From NCBI RefSeq assembly GCF_029543085.1, contig NZ_CP119967.1:3870501-3934500 (forward strand): a DNA stretch of 64,000 bases. The letters are read 5' to 3'. A model generated the notes under the pieces. The model did not search any database. It had not been told where the DNA came from and was given only the letters and a program-made list of their open reading frames with translations. Origin of the DNA: Pseudomonas sp. A34-9 (GTDB lineage: Bacteria > Pseudomonadota > Gammaproteobacteria > Pseudomonadales > Pseudomonadaceae). Both the position numbers and the translations under genes were made by a program. Below, in pieces: positions 28,637 to 37,724 of this stretch (position 1 is its first letter; each line of letters starts with the position of its first letter).

Positions 28637-30247
28637 ATGAATCAGGACAATCTGATCGAAGTGCGCGACCTCGCCGTCGAATTCGGTTTCGGCGAGCGCG
28701 TGCACCGGGTCGTCGAAGGCGTGAGTTTCGACATCAAGCGCGGCGAAACCCTCGCGCTGGTGGGCGAATCCGGCTCGGGCAAATCGGTGACCGCGCACTC
28801 GATCCTGCGCTTGCTGCCCTACCCGATGGCCCGCCATCCGGCCGGCAGCATCAATTACGCCGGGCAAAACCTGCTGGGCCTCAGCGAAAAAACCATCCGC
28901 CACATTCGCGGTAACCGTATCGCGATGATCTTTCAGGAGCCGATGACTTCGCTGAACCCGCTGCACTCCATCGAGAAGCAGATCAACGAAGTCCTCGGCA
29001 TCCACAAGGGCCTGACCGGCAAAGTGGCGACCAAGCGTACGCTGGAGCTGCTGGAGATGGTCGGCATCCCCGAGCCGCACAAACGCCTCAAGGCCCTGCC
29101 ACACGAATTGTCCGGTGGCCAGCGCCAACGGGTGATGATCGCCATGGCCTTGGCCAACGAGCCGGAACTGCTGATCGCCGACGAACCGACTACCGCGCTG
29201 GACGTGACCGTTCAGCTGAAAATCCTCGATTTGCTCAAGGAATTGCAGGCCAGATTGGGCATGTCGCTGTTACTGATCAGTCACGATTTGAACCTGGTGC
29301 GAAGAATTGCGCATCGCGTATGTGTCATGCAGCGCGGTTGCATCGTCGAACAGGCATCGTGCGAAGAGCTGTTCCGTTCGCCGCAGCATCCGTACACTCG
29401 GGAATTGCTCGGCGCGGAGCCCAGCGGAGGCCCGGCGAGCAATAAAATCGGCGCGCCGCTGCTTGAAGTCGAGGACCTGAAAGTCTGGTTCCCGATCAAG
29501 AAAGGCCTGCTCAAGCGCACGGTGGATCACGTCAAGGCAGTGGACGGCATCAATTTCAGCCTGCCGCAGGGTCAGACCCTGGGGATTGTGGGCGAAAGCG
29601 GTTCCGGCAAATCCACGCTGGGTCTGGCGATTTTGCGGCTGATCGGCAGCAAAGGCGTGATCCGCTTTGAAGGCAAGCAGCTAGACTGCCTGACGCAGAA
29701 CGAGGTTCGCCCGTTGCGTCGGGAGATGCAGGTGGTGTTTCAGGACCCGTTTGGCAGCCTGAGCCCGCGCATGTGCGTCAGCGATATCGTTGGCGAAGGC
29801 CTGCGGATTCACAAGATGGGCACCGCAGCCGAACAGGAAGCGGCGATTATTGCGGCATTGAAGGAGGTAGGTCTGGATCCGGAAACCCGGCACCGCTACC
29901 CCCACGAATTTTCCGGTGGGCAACGGCAACGAATCGCCATTGCCCGGGCCTTGGTGCTGAAACCGGCGCTGATCCTGCTGGACGAGCCGACATCCGCGCT
30001 CGACCGGACGGTGCAGCGGCAAGTGGTGGAGCTGTTGCGTTCACTGCAAGCCAAGTACAACCTGACGTATTTGTTCATCAGCCATGATCTGGCTGTTGTT
30101 AAAGCGCTGAGCCACCAGTTGATGGTGGTCAAGCATGGCCAAGTGGTCGAACAGGGAGACGCGCAAGAAATCTTTGCCGCCCCTAAACATCCGTATACAC
30201 AGCAGTTGCTGGAAGCCGCTTTTTTGGCACCAGCCACTGCGCAATAA
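28637..30247 (+). CDS. nppD: Peptide ABC transporter double ATPase (YejF-like)
   Basis: 536-residue cytoplasmic ATPase with two fused ABC domains. Walker A occurs twice ([13 protein letters not shown] and [13 protein letters not shown]), as do the signatures LSGGQRQR and FSGGQRQR and the Walker B motifs [13 protein letters not shown] and [13 protein letters not shown]. Oligopeptide-type C-terminal tails ([22 protein letters not shown]) follow each domain. It energises the preceding permease pair. fabI starts 19 bases after its stop and may be partly co-transcribed. Confidence 0.94.
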   Translation: MNQDNLIEVRDLAVEFGFGERVHRVVEGVSFDIKRGETLALVGESGSGKSVTAHSILRLLPYPMARHPAGSINYAGQNLLGLSEKTIRHIRGNRIAMIFQEPMTSLNPLHSIEKQINEVLGIHKGLTGKVATKRTLELLEMVGIPEPHKRLKALPHELSGGQRQRVMIAMALANEPELLIADEPTTALDVTVQLKILDLLKELQARLGMSLLLISHDLNLVRRIAHRVCVMQRGCIVEQASCEELFRSPQHPYTRELLGAEPSGGPASNKIGAPLLEVEDLKVWFPIKKGLLKRTVDHVKAVDGINFSLPQGQTLGIVGESGSGKSTLGLAILRLIGSKGVIRFEGKQLDCLTQNEVRPLRREMQVVFQDPFGSLSPRMCVSDIVGEGLRIHKMGTAAEQEAAIIAALKEVGLDPETRHRYPHEFSGGQRQRIAIARALVLKPALILLDEPTSALDRTVQRQVVELLRSLQAKYNLTYLFISHDLAVVKALSHQLMVVKHGQVVEQGDAQEIFAAPKHPYTQQLLEAAFLAPATAQ

Positions 30248-30266
30248 CCTGAAAGAGGAGCAACAC

Positions 30267-31061
30267 ATGGGTTTTCTCGCCGGTAAGCGCGTACTGATCG
30301 TCGGTGTCGCCAGCAAGCTGTCCATCGCATCCGGCATCGCTGCCGCCATGCATCGCGAGGGCGCTGAGCTTGCCTTCACTTATCAGAACGACAAACTGAA
30401 AGGTCGTGTTGAAGAATTCGCCCAAGGCTGGGGTTCGAGCCCTGAGCTGTGCTTCCCGTGCGACGTGGCCAGCGATGAAGAAATCGCCAAGGTCTTCGAA
30501 GCACTGAGCAAGAAGTGGGACGGCCTGGACTGCATCGTTCACTCCGTTGGTTTCGCCCCGGGCGACCAACTGGACGGCGACTTCACCGAAGCCACCACCC
30601 GTGACGGTTTCCGCATCGCGCACGACATCAGCGCCTACAGCTTCGTAGCCCTGGCCAAAGCCGGCCGCGAAATGATGAAAGGCCGCAACGGCAGCCTGCT
30701 GACCCTGTCGTACCTCGGCGCCGAGCGCACCATGCCGAACTACAACGTGATGGGCATGGCCAAGGCTTCGCTGGAAGCTGGCGTGCGTTACCTGGCCGGC
30801 TCCCTGGGCCCGGACGGCACCCGCGTCAACTGCGTATCGGCTGGCCCGATCCGCACCCTGGCAGCCTCGGGCATCAAGAACTTCCGCAAGATGCTGGCCG
30901 CCAACGAAGCGCAAACCCCGCTGCGTCGCAACGTCACCATCGACGAAGTCGGCAACGCCGGCGCGTTCCTGTGCTCCGACCTGGCGTCGGGCATCAGCGG
31001 TGAAATCATGTACGTGGACGGCGGCTTCAACACCACCGCCATGGGCAACATCGAAGAGTGA
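30267..31061 (+). CDS. fabI: Enoyl-[acyl-carrier-protein] reductase (NADH) FabI
   Basis: 264-residue short-chain dehydrogenase that carries out the last reduction of each fatty-acid elongation cycle and is the triclosan target in many bacteria. The nucleotide-binding pattern [13 protein letters not shown] is the FabI variant. The catalytic Tyr-x6-Lys is in [12 protein letters not shown], and [15 protein letters not shown] ends the fold. The start at 30267 has GAGGAG eight bases before it. Downstream of the peptide importer, as in P. aeruginosa. A terminator follows. Confidence 0.96.
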   Translation: MGFLAGKRVLIVGVASKLSIASGIAAAMHREGAELAFTYQNDKLKGRVEEFAQGWGSSPELCFPCDVASDEEIAKVFEALSKKWDGLDCIVHSVGFAPGDQLDGDFTEATTRDGFRIAHDISAYSFVALAKAGREMMKGRNGSLLTLSYLGAERTMPNYNVMGMAKASLEAGVRYLAGSLGPDGTRVNCVSAGPIRTLAASGIKNFRKMLAANEAQTPLRRNVTIDEVGNAGAFLCSDLASGISGEIMYVDGGFNTTAMGNIEE

Positions 31062-31075
31062 TCTTCGCCTAGCCA

Positions 31076-31109
31076 ATAAAAAACCCGCCTCTTCAGGCGG
31101 GTTTTTTTA
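31076..31109 (+). terminator. Rho-independent terminator of fabI
   Basis: AAAAACCCGCCT, loop CTTC, AGGCGGGTTTTTTT: an 8-bp GC stem followed by seven T. The A run before the stem could serve the opposite strand as well. Confidence 0.92.
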
Positions 31110-31140
31110 TGCCCAAATTCCCGCAACACCACACACCCCT

Positions 31141-31230
31141 TGTAGGAGTGAGCCTGCTCGCGATCGCGGTGGGTCAGCCGATGAAAATGTTGAATGGGCG
31201 GACGCCATCGCGAGCAGGCTCACTCCTACA
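31141..31230. repeat. REP pair (REPIN), copy 4
   Basis: TGTAGGAGTGAGCCTGCTCG at 31141 is mirrored by CGAGCAGGCTCACTCCTACA ending at 31230. It is the GTAGGAGTGAG variant. Lies between fabI and the GGDEF gene. Confidence 0.92.
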
Positions 31231-31250
31231 GGGGGTCTGCGGTGCATTCA

Positions 31251-32222
31251 CTAACAGCGCTTCAGGGCCTGCTTATGGGCGTACATGGCGCCATCGGCAT
31301 CCGCCAACAACCGGTCCACGGTTTCATGGCGTTTGGCGTCGTATTCGATCTGGCCAACGCTGAAGCGAATCGCATACCCCCGGTGCAACGTGGCATTACG
31401 CTCTTCGAGAATCTCCTTGAGCCGCGTCATGATCGCGTTGGTTTCGATGTGGCTCGACCCCGTCAGCAACGCCACGAACTCATCCCCACCCAAGCGCCCG
31501 ACCACATCACTCTCACGGAAAGCAATGCGCAGCACATCAGCAAAGGTCTTCAGCGCACTGTCGCCCTCGGCGTGCCCATACAGATCGTTGATCTGTTTGA
31601 AGTCATTGAGGTCGAAAAACAGCAAAGTCGCCGGCCGCTCCAACCGCGCGCAGGCGTCGAGGGCGTGCTGCGCCAGTTGTTTGAAACCGCGACGATTGGA
31701 CAGCAACGTCAGCTCGTCCATGCTCGCCATCTGCACGGCCGTCAGCTCTTGCTCGGCCATCTCTGCGAGGTCACGCAACAGCGCGCGCTCTTCTTCGTCG
31801 AGGTCACGGGGTTTGGTGTCGATCAGGCACAGCGTGCCCATTTTATTGCCGTTGGGCACGGTCAGCGGGTAGCCGGCGTAGAAACGAATGTTCGGCGCGC
31901 CAGTGACCAACGGGTTGTCATGAAAACGCACGTCCTCGCGGGCATCGGGCACCAGCAACAAATCGTTTTGCAGTATCGCGTGACCGCAAAATGAAACATC
32001 CCTCGACGTTTCCGTGGCATCAAGGCCCACACAGGACTTGAACCACTGGCGATCCGTATCGACCAGCGTCACCAGCGCAATCGGCACATTGAACAGGCGT
32101 TTGGCCAACCGCGTCAGTCGGTCGAAACGCTCCTCCGGCGCCGAATCGAGAAGGTCGAGGCCGTGCAACACCTGAAGCCGCGCAGCTTCATTGGCGGGTT
32201 TTCCTGGAACCAGCATTCGCAC
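31251..32222 (-). CDS. GAF-GGDEF diguanylate cyclase
   Basis: 323-residue cytoplasmic enzyme predicted to make cyclic di-GMP. Residues about 20-160 form a GAF sensory domain (FNVPIALVTLVDTDRQWFKS, VSFCGHAILQNDLLLVPDA). The C-terminal domain has the intact GGDEF active site in VGRLGGDEFVALL, preceded by an RESD inhibitory site at the correct five-residue spacing, so product inhibition is expected. No membrane segment. The GAF ligand is unknown. It stands alone between fabI and the hydroxylase operon. Confidence 0.93.
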   Translation of the reverse strand: MRMLVPGKPANEAARLQVLHGLDLLDSAPEERFDRLTRLAKRLFNVPIALVTLVDTDRQWFKSCVGLDATETSRDVSFCGHAILQNDLLLVPDAREDVRFHDNPLVTGAPNIRFYAGYPLTVPNGNKMGTLCLIDTKPRDLDEEERALLRDLAEMAEQELTAVQMASMDELTLLSNRRGFKQLAQHALDACARLERPATLLFFDLNDFKQINDLYGHAEGDSALKTFADVLRIAFRESDVVGRLGGDEFVALLTGSSHIETNAIMTRLKEILEERNATLHRGYAIRFSVGQIEYDAKRHETVDRLLADADGAMYAHKQALKRC

Positions 32223-32278
32223 ACTCCATTGTCATCAATGCACTTGAGCGTAGCGCAAATCAGCGAGGCCTCACCCCG

Positions 32279-32857
32279 TCAGAGCCCCGCCACCGGGCAA
32301 GGCCCGCCCGCATCGGCCCACAGCTTGAACTGCGCGACAAAAATATCGTGCGGCACTGGCACGGGCGCACGCCCTGCCCCGGGATTCCAGCCCCACAGCA
32401 CCAATTTATCTTCGCTGACGTGTTTGAGCAGCGCGGCAAAGTCGCGGTCGCCATTGCTCGAACGGTCCTTGATCAGCGCGCAGAGCTTGTCCGGCGGCAG
32501 GCCGATCCAGGCCATTTTGTGCGCCGCCGGCGGCAGGCTCCAGTGCGGCGCCCCCGGGGGCGCATGCGGGCCATAACTGGCGGGCGGATTGTTTTCCGCG
32601 TGACAGGTTGCGCAAGGCAAACCGGCGGCACCCTTGCCGTCCATGCCGCGCACGACATTCATCGCATGGGGAATGCCGGCGTCGAACTGCAACGGCGAAT
32701 CCCCGGGAATGTGACAGTTCTGGCAACGCGGACTCTGGAAGACTTTCTGCACCGTGCCGAACGCTTTCAGCGCCTCCTGATCATCAGCAAACAAGTCCGA
32801 GGCATAACTGCCCAAGCCCAATAGAATCAGCGTGCCCAACAACAGATGTCGTTTCAT
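32279..32857 (-). CDS. Periplasmic diheme cytochrome c-type protein
   Basis: 192-residue protein with an N-terminal signal peptide (LLLGTLILLGLGSYASDLFA) and two heme-binding motifs, CQNCH and CATCH, about 35 residues apart. His and Met residues after the motifs could supply axial ligands. It begins one base after the stop of the molybdopterin subunit gene, so it is probably the electron acceptor of that enzyme. The sequence around the hemes does not fit the classical class I cytochrome fold, and its family is not recognised with certainty. Confidence 0.82.
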   Translation of the reverse strand: MKRHLLLGTLILLGLGSYASDLFADDQEALKAFGTVQKVFQSPRCQNCHIPGDSPLQFDAGIPHAMNVVRGMDGKGAAGLPCATCHAENNPPASYGPHAPPGAPHWSLPPAAHKMAWIGLPPDKLCALIKDRSSNGDRDFAALLKHVSEDKLVLWGWNPGAGRAPVPVPHDIFVAQFKLWADAGGPCPVAGL

Positions 32858-32858
32858 C

Positions 32859-35021
32859 TCACACCCCCGACAGTTGCAGCGGCAACTCGCGCAGGCGTTG
32901 CCCGGTCAGGGCGAACACCGCGTTGGCCACGGCTGGTGCGGTCGGCGGCACACCGGCCTCGCCGATGCCGCCGGGTTTGTCGCTGCTGGGCACGATGTGC
33001 ACTTCCACCACCGGCATCTCGTTGAGCCGCAGCACCTGATAATCGTGGTAGTTGGACTGCAACACCGCTCCGTCCTTGAGCGTCAGTTTGCTGTGCAGCG
33101 CCATGCCCAGACCGAACGTGATGCACGACTCCATCTGCGCGGCGATGCTCTGCGGATTTACCGCGATCCCGCAGTCCACGGCGCAGACCACGCGATGCAC
33201 GCGAATCGCCAGATTGTCCTGCGACACCTCGGCGACCTGCGCCACATAGCTGCCGAACGACTCATGCACCGCCACGCCCATCGCATGACCGTCAGGCAGA
33301 GGAGCTTTCCAGTTAGCCTTTTCCACCGCCAGATTGAGCACGCCCAAATGCCGAGGATGATCCTTGAGCAAGGTTCGTCGGTACTCGACCGGGTCCTTGC
33401 CCGCTGCCGTGGCCATTTCATCGATCAGCGATTCCATGACAAAACCGGTATGGCTATGGCCCACCGAGCGCAGCCACAGCACATTGATACCGGTTTGCGG
33501 CGAATGCAGATCGATCTGATGATTGGCCAGGCCCTTGACGTAGGGGCTGTCGGAAACGCCCTCGACCGAAGTCGGGTCAATGCCGTTCTTGACCATCGTC
33601 GCCTCCATCAGCGTGCCGGTCATGATCGACTGCCCGACCAGCACGTGTTGCCAGCTCGACGGCAAACCATCGGCGCCCAGACCGATCTTCGCCTGATGCA
33701 GGAACATCGAGCGGTAATAACCGCCGCGAATGTCATCCTCACGCGACCACACGGTTTTCACCGGCATGGCGGCGGCTTTGGCCACTTGCACCGCTTCGGC
33801 GACAAAGTCTGAGGTGGGGTTGGCGCGGCGGCCAAAACCGCCGCCCAGAAACTCAGTGTGGATCTCGACCTGCTCCGGTTTCAGCCCGGTGATCTTGCCG
33901 GCGACCATTTGATCGAGCGTCTGGAACTGGGTACCGGTCCAGATCTCGCATTTTTCCGCGCTGATCTTCACCGTGCAGTTGAGCGGTTCCATCGGTGCGT
34001 GGGCCAGATACGGCACGCTGTATTCAACGTCGATTTTCTTCGTCGCCTTGCCGAAACTGCCTTTGGCATCGCCGGCCTGACTCGCAGATGTACCTTGTGT
34101 CGCGGCCAGTTTGCGGAAGCTTTCCAGCAATTTCTCGCTGCTTAGATCCGCATGCGGTCCAAGGTCCCAATCGACCTTCAGCGCATCACGGCCCAGCTTC
34201 GCCGCCCAATAATGATCAGCAACCACCGCGACACCGGTCGGCACCTGCACCACTTTATGCACGCCGGGTACCGCCAGTGCTTCAGCGCCCTCGAAGGATT
34301 TAACAGTGGCACCGAATACCGGTGGGCGCGCGACCATCGCGGTCATCAAGCCTTCAAACTGTACGTCCATGCCGAACTTGGCACGACCGGTGATTTTCTC
34401 CGGCGTGTCGAGGCGTTTGGTCGGTTTACCGATGACTTTCCAGTCCTTGGCTTCCTTGAAGGTGATCGACTTCGGATCCGGCACCGGCAGTTGCCCGGCG
34501 GCATCCGCCAGCTCGCCGTAAGTCGCACGTTTATCACCAGCGATCACCACACCCGATTCAGTGCGAATCGCCGACGGCGCCACCTCGAAGCGTTTCGCCG
34601 CCGCCTCCACCAGCATCTGCCGAGCGGTCGCGCCGGCCAGGCGATAACGGTCAAACTCCATCCACGTCGACGTCGAGCCACCGGTAATCTGCATGCCGCC
34701 AAACCCCGGCATGCCGTAATCCGCTGCTGACGCGGGCGAGTGCTCGACGCGGATCTTCGACCAGTCTGCGTCCAGCTCTTCGGCAATCAACATGGTCAGG
34801 CCGGTCCAGATGCCCTGCCCCATCTCCGAATGCCCGAGCAGCACCGTGACGCTGTTGTCCGCCGCAATCCGCAAAAACGCATTCGGCGCAAACACCTTGC
34901 CTTCATTCTCGGCCGCATAGGCAAACTTGTGGCCGCCGGGGACGACAAACGCCACCACCAAGCCGCCGCCCAACACGGCACTGCCCTTGAGAAAACCCCG
35001 ACGCGATACAGGACTGTTCAT
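32859..35021 (-). CDS. Molybdopterin-binding subunit of an IorB-type hydroxylase
   Basis: 720-residue large subunit of the xanthine dehydrogenase family, resembling isoquinoline 1-oxidoreductase beta or aldehyde dehydrogenases. The N-terminal SRRGFLKGSAVLGGG is a Tat signal, so the folded cofactor-loaded enzyme is exported. GHSEMGQGIWTGL, LGGGFGRRANPTSDF and, at the C-terminus, KPGGIGEAGVPPTAPAV are Moco-binding blocks with the catalytic Glu. The start at 35021 is chosen because an upstream open extension would be out of frame with the upstream gene. The substrate is unknown. Confidence 0.9.
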   Translation of the reverse strand: MNSPVSRRGFLKGSAVLGGGLVVAFVVPGGHKFAYAAENEGKVFAPNAFLRIAADNSVTVLLGHSEMGQGIWTGLTMLIAEELDADWSKIRVEHSPASAADYGMPGFGGMQITGGSTSTWMEFDRYRLAGATARQMLVEAAAKRFEVAPSAIRTESGVVIAGDKRATYGELADAAGQLPVPDPKSITFKEAKDWKVIGKPTKRLDTPEKITGRAKFGMDVQFEGLMTAMVARPPVFGATVKSFEGAEALAVPGVHKVVQVPTGVAVVADHYWAAKLGRDALKVDWDLGPHADLSSEKLLESFRKLAATQGTSASQAGDAKGSFGKATKKIDVEYSVPYLAHAPMEPLNCTVKISAEKCEIWTGTQFQTLDQMVAGKITGLKPEQVEIHTEFLGGGFGRRANPTSDFVAEAVQVAKAAAMPVKTVWSREDDIRGGYYRSMFLHQAKIGLGADGLPSSWQHVLVGQSIMTGTLMEATMVKNGIDPTSVEGVSDSPYVKGLANHQIDLHSPQTGINVLWLRSVGHSHTGFVMESLIDEMATAAGKDPVEYRRTLLKDHPRHLGVLNLAVEKANWKAPLPDGHAMGVAVHESFGSYVAQVAEVSQDNLAIRVHRVVCAVDCGIAVNPQSIAAQMESCITFGLGMALHSKLTLKDGAVLQSNYHDYQVLRLNEMPVVEVHIVPSSDKPGGIGEAGVPPTAPAVANAVFALTGQRLRELPLQLSGV

Positions 35022-35043
35022 CACCTTTCTCCCACAGATTGAA

Positions 35044-35499
35044 TCAGCCGATTTCCGATGCGCGTTTGACTGCTGCGCGGATCCGGGGATAGGTGCCGCA
35101 ACGGCAGATGTTGCCGGAGAGCGCCTGATCGATATCGCTGTCGGTGGGTTTGGGGATCTTCGCCAGCAGTGCCGCCGCAGACATGATCTGCCCCGACTGG
35201 CAGTAACCGCACTGCACCACGTCGAGTTCGGCCCAGGCTTGCTGCACCGGATGCGAACCGTCGGTGGACAGGCCTTCGATGGTAAGAATTTTTTGTCCAT
35301 GGGCCACGGCGGTCGCAGGCGTAATGCAGGCGCGCAGCGGCGCCCCGTCAACGTGCACGGTGCAGGCTCCGCACTGGGCCATGCCGCAGCCGAATTTGGT
35401 ACCGGTCAGGTGCGCGACATCGCGCAGGACCCAGAGCAACGGCATGTCCGCGGGGACATCGAGCTCCTGATCCTTGCCATTGATATTCAATGTCAGCAT
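35044..35499 (-). CDS. 2Fe-2S subunit of an IorA-type hydroxylase
   Basis: 151-residue electron-transfer subunit. The plant-type 2Fe-2S cluster motif [16 protein letters not shown] is at about residues 40-55 and the second, xanthine-dehydrogenase-type cluster uses [10 protein letters not shown] and [12 protein letters not shown]. The start at 35499 has GAGGA nine bases upstream. It is the first gene of the three-gene unit with the Moco subunit (22 bases on) and the diheme cytochrome. It has no signal peptide of its own and probably travels with the Tat-exported subunit. Confidence 0.93.
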   Translation of the reverse strand: MLTLNINGKDQELDVPADMPLLWVLRDVAHLTGTKFGCGMAQCGACTVHVDGAPLRACITPATAVAHGQKILTIEGLSTDGSHPVQQAWAELDVVQCGYCQSGQIMSAAALLAKIPKPTDSDIDQALSGNICRCGTYPRIRAAVKRASEIG

Positions 35500-35505
35500 C
35501 GGCAA

Positions 35506-35764
35506 ATTTCCTCAGACTCACGGTGTTCTGAAGGGGCGTCGCTACGGCCATCAATGCCTGTGCGCGCCTCGGCTTATCCCTTTCAGCAAAGCCTAATTTG
35601 CGTACGAAGCCAGACGTTGCGACCACCGGTCATGCAGATGTCGACTTTAATCCTACAGTTGATAACGGCTCGCACTGAGCCTGCGCAGCAGAAATCCATC
35701 ATGAGCAACACCGGTCCGTGCTAACCGCGCGGGTTACCCCTCACATTGGTCTGGAGTAGCGAAC
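35506..35764. other. Divergent promoter region, no gene seen
   Basis: 259 bases between the 2Fe-2S subunit gene and the alpha/beta hydrolase gene. No convincing ORF, hairpin terminator or repeat was found; it must hold the promoters of both divergent units. Confidence 0.5.
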
Positions 35765-36595
35765 ATGGGATTTGTCACCAGCAAAGACGGCGTCGAGATT
35801 TTCTACAAGGACTGGGGCCCGAAAGACGCACCGGTGATCCACTTCCACCACGGCTGGCCGCTCAGTTCGGACGATTGGGATGCGCAGATGCTGTTTTTTC
35901 TGGGCAAGGGCTTTCGGGTGGTTGCCCATGATCGGCGTGGGCATGGGCGTTCGAGCCAGGTCTGGGACGGGCACGATATGGATCACTACGCCGACGATGC
36001 GCTGGCCGTGGTCAATCACCTGGGCCTGAAGAACGTCGTGCATGTCGGCCATTCGACCGGGGGCGGTGAGGTGATTCATTACATTGCCCGGCATGGTCAG
36101 GACAACGTGGCCAAAGGCGTGCTGATCAGCGCCGTGCCACCGTTGATGGTGCAGACCGAGAGCAATCCGGGTGGGCTGCCGAAATCGGTGTTCGATGATT
36201 TCCAGGCGCAACTGGCGGCGAACCGCGCGCAGTTTTATCGGGATATTCCGACCGGGCCGTTTTATGGCTACAACCGGCCGGGGGCGACGCCATCGGAGGG
36301 GATTATTGCCAATTGGTGGCGTCAGGGCATGATCGGTGGAGCGAAGGCGCATTACGACGGGATCGTGGCGTTTTCGCAGACCGATTTCACTGAAGATTTG
36401 AAGAAAGTCACCGTGCCGGTGCTGGTGATGCATGGCGAGGATGATCAGATTGTGCCGTATGCGAACTCGGGGCCGTTGTCGGCGAAGTTGCTGCCCAATG
36501 GCACGTTGAAGTCGTATCCGGGGTTTCCACACGGAATGCCAACGACTGAGGCGCAGACGATCAACGCGGATCTTTTAGCCTTTATTCGCGGCTGA
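35765..36595 (+). CDS. Alpha/beta hydrolase, non-heme chloroperoxidase/esterase type
   Basis: 276-residue cytoplasmic hydrolase. The triad can be read as Ser in VGHSTGGGEVIHY, Asp in MHGEDDQIVP and His in YPGFPHGMP; HHGWPLSSDDWD supplies the oxyanion region. This is the arylesterase/cofactor-free haloperoxidase subgroup, which also shows perhydrolase activity in characterised members. GGAG lies about eight bases before the ATG. Its divergent neighbour is the molybdenum hydroxylase operon, without a clear metabolic link. Confidence 0.92.
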   Translation: MGFVTSKDGVEIFYKDWGPKDAPVIHFHHGWPLSSDDWDAQMLFFLGKGFRVVAHDRRGHGRSSQVWDGHDMDHYADDALAVVNHLGLKNVVHVGHSTGGGEVIHYIARHGQDNVAKGVLISAVPPLMVQTESNPGGLPKSVFDDFQAQLAANRAQFYRDIPTGPFYGYNRPGATPSEGIIANWWRQGMIGGAKAHYDGIVAFSQTDFTEDLKKVTVPVLVMHGEDDQIVPYANSGPLSAKLLPNGTLKSYPGFPHGMPTTEAQTINADLLAFIRG

Positions 36596-36599
36596 ACAA

Positions 36600-36685
36600 T
36601 GTAGGAGCTGCGGAACGCTGCGATCTTTTGATTTTGCGCCTTGAAAATCAACGTCAAAAGATCGCAGCGTTCCGCAGCTCCTACA
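36600..36685. repeat. Inverted repeat, second REP-like family, copy 2
   Basis: TGTAGGAGCTGCGGAACGCT... and its 30-base exact reverse complement are separated by 26 bases. Arms share GTAGGAGCTGC and GCTGCGATCTTTT with the copy at 16263-16338 but have GGAACG in place of CGCAGG. It begins five bases after the hydrolase stop codon and may act as its 3' end. Confidence 0.9.
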
Positions 36686-36706
36686 CAGGCAGATTGTGGG
36701 CTGCAA

Positions 36707-37099
36707 TTAATCTTCGGTTCGGCCAGTGTTTTCGCGATCACGGTCATAGTGGTGAGCCAGTGGCAGCGCCGGCAGCCACGCCTCACGGCGAATGGTCCAG
36801 AGTTCGTAGGTGGGTTTGAACTGGTTCGGTTCATCGAGCGACCCGACGTTGACTTCGACTTCATCTGCCGAACGCGTAAACACCGGTGAGCCGCAGCGCG
36901 GGCAGAAAAAGCGCCCGTTGTAGTCGCGGGTTTCGCCACTGACCTGCAGCGCATCCTCGGGAAATATGGCCAAGGTGCCGAACAGCGCGCCGTGGCGTTT
37001 GCGGCAGTCGAGGCAGTGGCAGATTCCGACGCGGTAGGGCTGACCTGTCACTTCGAAACGGACATCGCCGCACAGGCAGCCGCCAGTCAATCGATTCAT
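36707..37099 (-). CDS. GFA (CENP-V/GFA) domain protein
   Basis: 130-residue zinc protein of the glutathione-dependent formaldehyde-activating enzyme fold. The zinc ligands are in GGCLCGDVRF, CHCLDCRKRH and FFCPRCGSPVF; the pattern C-x-C, C-x-C-x2-C, C-x2-C is complete. Function in this subfamily is uncertain, as many members do not act on formaldehyde. The ATG start has GAGG upstream on the minus strand. It is a single-gene unit. Confidence 0.9.
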   Translation of the reverse strand: MNRLTGGCLCGDVRFEVTGQPYRVGICHCLDCRKRHGALFGTLAIFPEDALQVSGETRDYNGRFFCPRCGSPVFTRSADEVEVNVGSLDEPNQFKPTYELWTIRREAWLPALPLAHHYDRDRENTGRTED

Positions 37100-37136
37100 G
37101 TCACACCTCCTCTTCAGAATTTGAGATTACCGACAG

Positions 37137-37298
37137 CCCTCACCCTAACCCTCTCCCAGAGGGAGAGGGAACTGACCGCGCTGTATGCTCGAAATACGCC
37201 GACCTGAAATATCGAGTTGAACTCAGTTTCTGGAGTACACGGAGATCGGCTCCCTTTCCCCCTCGCCCCCCTTGGGGGGAGAGGGCTGGGGTGAGGGG
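37137..37298. repeat. MITE-like intergenic repeat, copy C
   Basis: Inverted orientation relative to copy A: it opens with CCCTCACCCTAACCCTCTCC and ends with GGGGAGAGGGCTGGGGTGAGG. The core contains the reverse complement of GAGTTCGAC-like sequence (GAGTTGAACTC). It fills the start of the 625-base gap before DUF6124. Confidence 0.8.
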
Positions 37299-37489
37299 GG
37301 AATACCACTGACACACCGCAAAACCCAAAGCCCCCGCCATTCAGTATTTTCATCAATAAACACCAAGCCGTGATCACGTTTAAAGCACACAAACCGTTAC
37401 GCCATCCTCCCTACAACACCTTGCGCCGTTACCTACGCGTACGCCAGAATCCGCCGGCTTACACGGCTATGCGCCGGGCTATATCGTTT
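37299..37489. other. Intergenic DNA without recognised features
   Basis: About 190 bases between the MITE-like repeat and the structured DUF6124 leader. No ORF with coding character, repeat or hairpin of note was seen; it presumably holds the leader's promoter. Confidence 0.5.
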
Positions 37490-37724
37490 GCCTGTCACTG
37501 CAAAACAGTGATCGGGTTTGGTAGCCCGCTTCAAATTGTCGTTGTTGCGACACCGTCGATGCTGTCTCCTTTTTAGGTGGCTATGTATGGTGGGCATGCG
37601 TGGGGCTCCTCCGTGAGCGCCGGGTTTCCCGATTTGACCGGTCTACCAACCCGCGCATGGCCGCCACCCGCCGTTTGGTAGCGAGGGTGATGGCTCCCAT
37701 TTTTTTCAAATTGGAGCTTTATCT
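37490..37724 (+). promoter_or_regulatory. Putative structured 5' leader of the DUF6124 gene
   Basis: Readable helices: TCACTG/CAGTGA around 37495-37511; CGGG/CCCG at 37513-37528; GGTGGC 37576-37581 with GCCACC 37663-37668; ATGCGTGGG 37596-37604 with CCCGCGCAT 37650-37658; CGGG/CCCG 37621-37631. TTGGTAG occurs at 37518-37524 and 37675-37681, and CTACCAA at 37643-37649 can pair with either one. GCTCC 37693-37697 can pair with GGAGC 37713-37717, covering the GGAG ribosome-binding site eight bases before the ATG. A 9-residue frame (MVGMRGAPP, 37587-37616) has AGGTGG before it. Alternative pairing suggests a regulatory RNA; this is inference. Confidence 0.5.

Noticed and set aside
35022..35351. 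N-terminal extension of the molybdopterin subunit
   Set aside because: It overlaps the 2Fe-2S gene in another frame and would hide the Tat signal that begins at 35021.
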